Source: Streptococcus peroris ATCC 700780
GTDB lineage: Bacteria > Bacillota > Bacilli > Lactobacillales > Streptococcaceae
DNA length: 64,000 nucleotides
Direction: 5' to 3'
Assembly: GCF_000187585.1 (NCBI RefSeq)
Contig: NZ_GL732463.1
Coordinates: 890,625-954,624 of the forward strand
A model generated the notes under the pieces. It was not told the DNA's origin and did not search any database. It saw only the letters and a list, made by a program, of their open reading frames with translations. Of this stretch, positions 58,421 through 64,000 are shown in pieces. Numbering within the stretch: position 1 is the stretch's first letter; every line of letters begins with the position of its first letter. A program made the translations under genes and the position numbers.

Positions 58421-59623
58421 TTAAAGTTCGATGTCTCCGAACAAGTCAGCCATTGAGAATCCTGTTTGAGTTTCAGGAAGTTCAAAGTCACGTTTTTCTT
58501 GACGTTTTGGACGACGTGGACGTGGAGCACGTTTTTCTTCGTTTTGTCCTTCTTCTTGAGCTGGACGTTCTTCAAGAGCTTTGATAGAAAGTGATACACG
58601 TTCTGCATCAGCATTAACATCAAGAACTTTAACAGTAACTTCTTGACCAACTGTAAGAGCTTCTTTTGGATTTTCAATACGTTTGTGTGAAATTTGTGAT
58701 ACGTGAACAAGTCCATCGATACCTGGCAATACCTCAACAAATGCACCGAAGTCAGTCAAACGTTTAACTGTACCTTCTACAACGTCACCTTTAGCCAATT
58801 TTTGCTCAACGCCATCCCATGGTCCAGGTGTTGTTGCTTTAAGTGAAAGTGATACACGTCCTTCTTCTTCGTTAAGATCAAGGATTTTCACTTCAACTTC
58901 TTCACCAACAGTTACAACTGATTTTGGTGAAACGTTACGTTCGTGAGACAATTCAGTCAAGTGAACCAATCCATCAACACCACCAAGGTCGATGAAAGCA
59001 CCGAAGCTTGTGATACGTGCAACTTTACCAGTTACAACATCACCAACAGCCAATTTACCGAAAACTTCTGCACGAGCTGCTGCAGTAGCTGCTTCTACAA
59101 CTTCACGACGTGAAAGGATGAAGCGGTTTTCTTTAGGGTCAACTTCTTTGATTTTAGCTTCAAATTCTTGACCTACAAAACGCTCAGTGTTACGTACGAA
59201 ACGAGTATCCAACATTGAAGCTGGAATAAATCCACGCAAACCTTCAAATTCTACTGAAAGTCCACCTTTAACAGCGCGAGTTCCTTTAACTGTAACAACT
59301 TCTTCTTCGCGTCCTACAAGTTTGTCCCATGCTTTGCGAGCTTCAAGGCGTTTTTTAGATACAAGGTATGTTACTGTATCAGTATCTTTACCAACTACTT
59401 GACGAAGTACAAGAACATCAAATACTTCACCTACTTTTACAAAGTCATTGATATCTGCATCGCGATCATTTGTCAATTCGCGAAGAGTCAAGACACCTTC
59501 AACACCAGTTCCTGAGATTGCAACGTTAGCTTGATTAGCATCAACTGTCAATACTTCGGCACTAACAACATCACCAGGTTCAACTTGGCTAACGCTATTT
59601 AGCAAATCTTCAAATTCATTCAT
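58421..59623 (-). CDS. rpsA: 30S ribosomal protein S1
   Basis: A 400-residue S1 with four S1 RNA-binding domains at about residues 15-85, 105-170, 190-262 and 275-350. Domains 3 and 4 carry the classic pattern FGAFIDLGGVDGLVHLTELSH and FGAFVEVLPGIDGLVHVSQ. The C-terminal tail is Arg/Lys-rich (RAPRPRRPKRQEKRD). It binds mRNA and helps initiation. The promoter is at 59666-59694. Confidence 0.96.
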   Translation of the reverse strand: MNEFEDLLNSVSQVEPGDVVSAEVLTVDANQANVAISGTGVEGVLTLRELTNDRDADINDFVKVGEVFDVLVLRQVVGKDTDTVTYLVSKKRLEARKAWDKLVGREEEVVTVKGTRAVKGGLSVEFEGLRGFIPASMLDTRFVRNTERFVGQEFEAKIKEVDPKENRFILSRREVVEAATAAARAEVFGKLAVGDVVTGKVARITSFGAFIDLGGVDGLVHLTELSHERNVSPKSVVTVGEEVEVKILDLNEEEGRVSLSLKATTPGPWDGVEQKLAKGDVVEGTVKRLTDFGAFVEVLPGIDGLVHVSQISHKRIENPKEALTVGQEVTVKVLDVNADAERVSLSIKALEERPAQEEGQNEEKRAPRPRRPKRQEKRDFELPETQTGFSMADLFGDIEL

Positions 59624-59642
59624 CTAAAAAATCCTCCAACAA

Positions 59643-59662
59643 TCAAGTTTTTTTAACTTGAC
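59643..59662 (-). promoter_or_regulatory. Hairpin in the rpsA leader
   Basis: Minus strand TCAAGTT-aaaaa-AACTTGA between promoter and ribosome binding site. It could be involved in autoregulation of S1, but this is only a guess from position. Confidence 0.35.
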
Positions 59663-59665
59663 ATA

Positions 59666-59694
59666 CTTATAATTTTTTTCCTAAGCACCCGCAA
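59666..59694 (-). promoter_or_regulatory. Promoter of rpsA
   Basis: Minus strand TTGCGG (plus 59689-59694), 17-base spacer, TATAAG (plus 59666-59671). Confidence 0.6.
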
Positions 59695-59782
59695 CGACAT
59701 GATAATCCCGAACGTCCTTCAATTATAAAAATAAAATACCCTAAGATATTTTCTTTTTATCTTGAATTTATTACCTAGAAAC

Positions 59783-59853
59783 TGGGGTAGCTGGATTCGA
59801 ACCAACGCATGAGGGAGTCAAAGTCCCTTGCCTTACCGCTTGGCTATACCCCA
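59783..59853 (-). tRNA. tRNA-Gln (anticodon TTG)
   Basis: Minus-strand cloverleaf: acceptor TGGGGTA / TACCCCA, anticodon loop CTTTGAC (TTG), T arm TTGGTTCGAATCCAG. It lies 9 bases from the tRNA-Tyr gene. Confidence 0.94.
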
Positions 59854-59862
59854 TTAATGAGA

Positions 59863-59943
59863 TGGAGAGAGAGGGATTCGAACCCCCGAACCCGAAGGAG
59901 CGGATTTACAGTCCGCCGCGTTTAGCCTCTTCGCTATCTCTCC
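59863..59943 (-). tRNA. tRNA-Tyr (anticodon GTA)
   Basis: Minus-strand cloverleaf with the long variable arm typical of bacterial tRNA-Tyr: acceptor GGAGAGA / TCTCTCC, anticodon loop CTGTAAA (GTA), T arm GGGTTCGAATCCC-type. It is transcribed ahead of tRNA-Gln. Confidence 0.94.
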
Positions 59944-59992
59944 GATAATGAACAAAGTCTATTATATCATGAAAATTTTCAAAAAACAAGCA

Positions 59993-60223
59993 TTATTTTG
60001 CCAAATTATAGTTCTCAATCAAGATTTCCACAGCTTTTTCTAAATCTTTATAAAAACTTTCGACATTTCCATTTTTTACAATTGCAAATTGATTATCTAG
60101 TTCGACAATTTCACCGATTAGCTTCTTCCCAATTGTTAACGTGTAACCATCGTAGTTGTCTTTTCCGACAGCTATTTTAGCATCCGATAACTGAATCTCT
60201 ATTTTTTTATCTTTTTTGCTCAT
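59993..60223 (-). CDS. DUF2969 domain-containing protein
   Basis: A 76-residue small protein, starting MSKKDKKIEIQLSDAKIAV and rich in Lys and Asp, with IGKKLIGEIVELDNQF in the centre. I recall DUF2969 as a conserved streptococcal family of unknown function upstream of the tRNA-rpsA segment. It ends about 50 bases from tRNA-Tyr. Confidence 0.8.
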   Translation of the reverse strand: MSKKDKKIEIQLSDAKIAVGKDNYDGYTLTIGKKLIGEIVELDNQFAIVKNGNVESFYKDLEKAVEILIENYNLAK

Positions 60224-60277
60224 ACCATACCTCTTTTCACTTTCTCTATTTTACAAGAATTTCCCTAATCTAGCAAG

Positions 60278-60320
60278 AAAAAAACTCTCTACCAAGCCAA
60301 TCTTGATAAAGAGTTTTCTG
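60278..60320 (-). terminator. Terminator after pcp
   Basis: Minus strand AAAACTCTTTATCAAG-attgg-CTTGGTAGAGAGTTTTTTTC; the outer stem AAAACTCT/AGAGTTTT is perfect. Confidence 0.82.
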
Positions 60321-60356
60321 GATCATATGTGGGATTTTATCCTGAAATTTGAATGA

Positions 60357-61001
60357 TTAGTGAGTCGTTCCACCTATTAATTTCAAGTCTTTATCTTTGT
60401 AATCCACGATAGCGCCAATCGCAGCTTCGATACCCCTGATAATGTCTGTAAGGTTCATAGATGCTGTATTGGGTTTATTTATCACTTGTTCTGTCATATA
60501 GGGAATATGCATAAAGCCTGCTCTCATGTTTGGAAACTTTTTATCCGCTAAATAGAGTGCCTGATACATCAAATGGTTGCAAACAAAGGTCCCTGCTGTA
60601 TTAGATACTGTGGCAGGTAGGCCTTCCTCTTTTATGGCCTGCACCATTGCTTTGATAGGTAATTGGCTAAAGTAGGCTGCTGCTCCATCTGTACGAATCG
60701 GCGTATCAATTGGTTGATTTCCCTCATTATCAGGTATGCGAGCATCATCTTGATTGATGGCAACTCGCTCAGGAGTTAAACTCGCTCTTCCACCTGCCTG
60801 ACCAATACAAAGCACCACATCTGGTTGATATCGTTTGATTTCTGATTCTAAAACCTCTGACGATTTATGAAAGACTGTTGGAATCTCTGCCCAACGAAGT
60901 TCTGCACCTTGAATTTCAGATGGTAATAATTTAACAGCTTCCAGAGCTGGATTGACCTTTTCACCACCAAAAGGATCAAAACCTGTAACTAATATTTTCA
61001 T
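60357..61001 (-). CDS. pcp: Pyrrolidone-carboxylate peptidase
   Basis: A 214-residue cysteine peptidase that removes N-terminal pyroglutamate. The catalytic triad is seen: Glu in [16 protein letters not shown] (about 70-85), Cys in [14 protein letters not shown] (about 136-149) and His in [11 protein letters not shown] (about 162-172). It is downstream of the DUF979/DUF969 membrane pair, which suggests that released pyroglutamate is moved by that pair. Confidence 0.95.
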   Translation of the reverse strand: MKILVTGFDPFGGEKVNPALEAVKLLPSEIQGAELRWAEIPTVFHKSSEVLESEIKRYQPDVVLCIGQAGGRASLTPERVAINQDDARIPDNEGNQPIDTPIRTDGAAAYFSQLPIKAMVQAIKEEGLPATVSNTAGTFVCNHLMYQALYLADKKFPNMRAGFMHIPYMTEQVINKPNTASMNLTDIIRGIEAAIGAIVDYKDKDLKLIGGTTH

Positions 61002-61014
61002 TTTATTTCCTTTA

Positions 61015-61938
61015 CTAAAATGCCAAAAAGTACATCAGAAATACATGTAGGATAATCATGACAATAGCAACTCCCACTTGTGCTTTAATCACACCATTTG
61101 GATTTTTCATATCCAAAAGGGCTACCGGTAAGGTATTAAAATTCGCTGCCATAGGTGTCAACAAGGTTCCACAACAACCCGCTGTCATTGCTAGAGCAGA
61201 AGCTATAATAGGATTAGCTCCTAAAGAAAAAACAAAGGGAACACCAACTCCAGCGGTAATAACTGTAAAAGCTGCAAACGCATTCCCCATTATCATGGAG
61301 AATAGAACCATTCCAAGAACATAAGCCAAAACTCCCATAAAGCGACCACCTGAAGGAACAAAATCGCTAATCAGATGAGAAATTAAATCTCCGACACCTG
61401 CAACCGTAAAAATTGCCCCCAAGGCTCCCAACAATTGAGGAACAATCCCACTAGTTGAGACTTGCTGAACCATGCGATTATTTTCAGATAGTAAACTTTT
61501 GGGATGACTCTTGGTAATCAACAAAAGAGAGATGGTTGCTAATAAAGTTGCGAGGCTGATAGAAATCTTACTAAACTCAGGAATCACTTTAGCTAATACT
61601 AGCGCAATCAAAGCCATTAGCATTACTGGAATAAAAATTTTATTCTTCAATCTTTTGGCTTCAATGTTTGCCTTAACTTCATCCACAGTGGGTAAGCTTC
61701 CGATACGAACCTGTTTAAAAAGTGTAAGTAGAGCTAATATCACTACGATAGCACCAATATAGAGAGATGGTAGATAAGAACCACCAATAAAACTGATGCC
61801 CAACAAAGTCCAAAATCCAGCTGTTCCAAATCGAACTGGGTTCGTTTTGTCTTTACAGCTACAATAGGCTGTATGAAGGAATTGACAACCAATCACAATA
61901 TAGGTCCACTCTAAAATCTGGTTTGCTATATCTGTCAT
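61015..61938 (-). CDS. DUF979 family membrane protein
   Basis: A 307-residue protein with about nine membrane segments. It shows [20 protein letters not shown] and [20 protein letters not shown], typical of the family. With DUF969 it forms a two-part transporter candidate next to pcp; the substrate is probably 5-oxoproline or a related pyroglutamyl compound, inferred from context. It overlaps the DUF969 gene by 4 bases. Confidence 0.85.
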   Translation of the reverse strand: MTDIANQILEWTYIVIGCQFLHTAYCSCKDKTNPVRFGTAGFWTLLGISFIGGSYLPSLYIGAIVVILALLTLFKQVRIGSLPTVDEVKANIEAKRLKNKIFIPVMLMALIALVLAKVIPEFSKISISLATLLATISLLLITKSHPKSLLSENNRMVQQVSTSGIVPQLLGALGAIFTVAGVGDLISHLISDFVPSGGRFMGVLAYVLGMVLFSMIMGNAFAAFTVITAGVGVPFVFSLGANPIIASALAMTAGCCGTLLTPMAANFNTLPVALLDMKNPNGVIKAQVGVAIVMIILHVFLMYFLAF

Positions 61939-62624
61939 TTTTGTGTCCTTTTTCTAACCTTTTTTGCTAACAGTTTTCTATCAAATAGATAATTGTAAAT
62001 CCCAACCACAAGAAGGGCAATTCCTGCAACTATAAGAGAGGCTGAAGCAATTCCTGCATAATTGCTTTCGTAACCTAATTGGTCCAGTGTGCCCCCTATT
62101 AAGAGGACACCACCCGCACCAACGAAAGTGTTTTGAGCAAAGAAGTTTGCAAAATTATCATTTGCTGCAGCACGAGCTTTTATAGCTTCTTCTTCACTTT
62201 CAGTTAATTTTCGACCTAATTGTGATTCTGCAGCTGCCTTTCCCATGGGATGAACCAAGGGTCTTACAAATTGGGGCTGTCCTCCAAGACGAATAGCAAA
62301 GAAGCTATCTAGCTCTCGAATAAAGAAATAAACTGTATAAAAGCTTCCTACGGTTAATCCTTTAATCTTTTGAATCAAGTCAATCGAGCGTTTCTTGAGA
62401 CCAAAAGTTTCAGATAAACCAACCAGTGGCAAGGTCACCATAAAAATCGTCAGAACACGTTGATTGCTAAATTCTCTTCCTAAAATTTCTAAGAATTCAG
62501 CAAGTGAAACTCCAGAAACTAGAGCTGTAACTAAACTAGCTAAGACTACCGTTGCAATGGTATCCAGTTTATAGATAAAACCAACCACAATGATAACGAT
62601 TCCTATTAGTTTAATCCATTCCAT
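61935..62624 (-). CDS. DUF969 family membrane protein
   Basis: A 229-residue membrane protein with about six segments, containing GGQPQFVRPLVHPMGKAAAE (about 115-134), a family signature. Partner of DUF979 (4-base overlap). First gene of the unit DUF969-DUF979-pcp. Confidence 0.85.
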   Translation of the reverse strand: MEWIKLIGIVIIVVGFIYKLDTIATVVLASLVTALVSGVSLAEFLEILGREFSNQRVLTIFMVTLPLVGLSETFGLKKRSIDLIQKIKGLTVGSFYTVYFFIRELDSFFAIRLGGQPQFVRPLVHPMGKAAAESQLGRKLTESEEEAIKARAAANDNFANFFAQNTFVGAGGVLLIGGTLDQLGYESNYAGIASASLIVAGIALLVVGIYNYLFDRKLLAKKVRKRTQK

Positions 62625-62658
62625 ATAGTCCCCTTTATACCAAAGATACTACCCTGTT

Positions 62659-64000
62659 TTATTGAACATGATTTTCTAGTTCTTTTTGGTATTTAGTATT
62701 TGATTCCAATTTTTCTTTTTGCCATTTTTCAAGGGCTGCTTGATATTCTTTAGCAGTTACAATCTCTTTTTGCAATTTCATTCCCTTAAAGATATATGGA
62801 TCACCTTTAATACCAACTTGTGAGTATGGTTTAGAGAATGGAACGATATTGCTGACAACTGGTGAGCCACCTGATGAAGCTGTTGGCAACAAGAGAGAAC
62901 TGTCAGTGAGCCAGGCTTGAGCTTTGGCATATTTTTCATATCTTTTATCCAAATCGTTTGTCTCAGAAACTGCATCATCCAAGAGTTTCTTATATTCGTC
63001 AAGACCTAGTTGAGCTACTACTTCCTTATCTTTCCCTTTAGTAATACCAAAGTGTTTCATAGCAGAACCTGTCTTAGGATCCATGATATTGAGATAACTT
63101 GCAGGGTCCTGATAGCTTGGAGCCCAACCAGTACTGTTCAAATCATAGTCTTTTTGAGAAGGGACACGTGCTTGTGATGTAATGGTTTCCTTTTCGTTAT
63201 CTGTCATCTGAAGGACGTCAATCACAACATTTTCAGAACCAAGAGTTGACTCGATTGATTGTTTAAAGGAATTGCTTTGTTGAACGGCAATGGTATCTGT
63301 TTGTTGTACTGGAACATCTAAGTGAATTGGGAAATTAACACCTTTTTCTTCCAATTCTTTCTTAGCTTTTTCAAATGCAGCTTTGGCTTTGTCAGGATTA
63401 TAAATGGTATCTTTTCCGTCTACAAGCTCAACGCCTTTCCATTGGTCTCCATAGTTAACCAATTCTGCTTGAGCGATATCACCAAAGTTTTTGCCACCAG
63501 ATTGTACAAAGTTATCTGGAACTAGACTGTTACGAATAATCTTGTCCGCACCATCTTCACCATTGAGCTGTGCAGCATAAGAATGACGGTTGAAGGCAAA
63601 GTTGATTGCTTGACGGAAGTCCTTGTTCAACATGGCTTCTTTTGTAGAAGTTTTCTGTTCTTCACTTGTTTTCGCAGTCTTATTGTAAGATTGACGGTTT
63701 ACGTTAAAGGTGAAGTAATAACTAGTTGAATCCTGTGGACTGTATGTGATTTTGTCTCCGTATTGCTCTAAAGTAGAGGCAAAGTTTGAGCTACTTGGGA
63801 AGATACGAGCTGTTGTATAAACACCTGAAGAGAAGCTACGGATTAATGATTCTTGGTCTGAACCATCATAGTAAGTTAATTTAACTTTCTCGATTTTAAC
63901 CTTTTCTTTATCCCAATAATTTGGATTCTTTTCGTATTCGATTAAAGATTTTGAAGTCAAAGTCTTCAAGATATATGGACCGTTATAAAGAATACCAGAT
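62659..64000 (-). CDS. Oligopeptide ABC transporter substrate-binding protein, partial
   Basis: A solute-binding protein of the SBP_bac_5 family (AliA/AliB/AmiA type), cut at its 5' side by the right edge of the window. About 446 residues of the C-terminal part remain, with LIEYEKNPNYWDKEKVKIEK, NKDFRQAINFAFNRHSYAAQ and STGWAPSYQDPASYLNIMDP, all typical. It would be a lipoprotein carrying peptides to the Ami permease, but the signal peptide is outside the window. It ends 35 bases upstream of DUF969, suggesting a link between peptide uptake and pyroglutamyl-peptide use. Confidence 0.9.
   Translation of the reverse strand, partial: SGILYNGPYILKTLTSKSLIEYEKNPNYWDKEKVKIEKVKLTYYDGSDQESLIRSFSSGVYTTARIFPSSSNFASTLEQYGDKITYSPQDSTSYYFTFNVNRQSYNKTAKTSEEQKTSTKEAMLNKDFRQAINFAFNRHSYAAQLNGEDGADKIIRNSLVPDNFVQSGGKNFGDIAQAELVNYGDQWKGVELVDGKDTIYNPDKAKAAFEKAKKELEEKGVNFPIHLDVPVQQTDTIAVQQSNSFKQSIESTLGSENVVIDVLQMTDNEKETITSQARVPSQKDYDLNSTGWAPSYQDPASYLNIMDPKTGSAMKHFGITKGKDKEVVAQLGLDEYKKLLDDAVSETNDLDKRYEKYAKAQAWLTDSSLLLPTASSGGSPVVSNIVPFSKPYSQVGIKGDPYIFKGMKLQKEIVTAKEYQAALEKWQKEKLESNTKYQKELENHVQ

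Noticed and set aside
58348-58746. Open frame overlapping the 3' end of rpsA
   Set aside because: Low-complexity Leu/Lys/Val translation out of frame with the S1 domains; shadow of rpsA.

Overview
The window is about 64 kb of chromosome from a low-GC Gram-positive coccus of the genus Streptococcus, almost certainly the mitis group (S. mitis, S. oralis or a close relative of S. pneumoniae). The evidence is the gene content and order: rplS next to a pair of crcB genes, chorismate mutase, flavodoxin, a Pde2-type DHH phosphodiesterase and type B L31; an eight-gene F-type ATPase operon in streptococcal order; comEA-comEC behind a ComX (SigX) box; sufCDSUB beside dacA; dnaX, a GAF-type methionine sulfoxide reductase and rpsA; and pcp with DUF969/DUF979. 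Most genes are on the minus strand.

Layout. 1-2.6 kb: a DUF1934 gene, an HD-domain phosphohydrolase broken by a homopolymer frameshift, and a Cof-type HAD phosphatase. 2.6-15.6 kb: an accessory island, all on the minus strand, made of small genes that look like immunity proteins of polymorphic (probably type VII/LXG) toxins. It holds two DUF6572 proteins, three tandem DUF443/TsaI-like membrane proteins, three tandem DUF600/YezG-like proteins, one SUKH (SMI1/KNR4) protein, one Imm74-like protein, an ADP-ribosylglycohydrolase, two DUF3592-like proteins, lipoproteins and unrecognised membrane proteins. It also holds decayed pieces: a broken ADP-ribosyltransferase toxin domain directly upstream of the ADP-ribosylglycohydrolase, and fragments of small coiled-coil proteins that resemble LXG-toxin partners. 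At least four copies of a terminator-plus-extended-minus-10-promoter module punctuate the array. 15.7-24.4 kb: tRNA-Arg, rplS, crcB pair, chorismate mutase, flavodoxin, pde2, rpmE2, HU, DegV, a TPR protein with an AI-2E-family membrane protein, and a lactonase-type beta-propeller protein. 24.4-30.8 kb: the ATP synthase operon. 31-46 kb: CHY zinc finger, U32 peptidase-family tRNA hydroxylation protein, comEC/comEA, an alanine dehydrogenase gene with a nonsense mutation, phoH, yozE, cvfB, frr, pyrH, trmFO, an unknown lipoprotein, rsmI, yabA, holB and tmk. 46-64 kb: tuf, a second AI-2E-family protein, dacA, the suf operon, a DUF3272 protein, dnaX, fRMsr, rpsA, tRNA-Gln and tRNA-Tyr, DUF2969, pcp-DUF979-DUF969, and an oligopeptide-binding protein cut by the right edge.

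How it works together. Outside the island the genes are housekeeping: proton pumping and pH homeostasis (ATPase), Fe-S cluster assembly (Suf), replication (DnaX, HolB, Tmk, YabA), translation (tuf, frr, rpsA, rplS, rpmE2, tRNAs), DNA uptake (comEA/EC), and wall trimming (DacA). The island is the unusual part. I read it as an array of mostly orphan immunity genes that guard against toxins of competing streptococci. Conserved regulatory punctuation and conserved gene 3' ends may let new modules be added or swapped by homologous recombination. That interpretation is inference; the individual repeats, motifs and broken reading frames are visible in the sequence.
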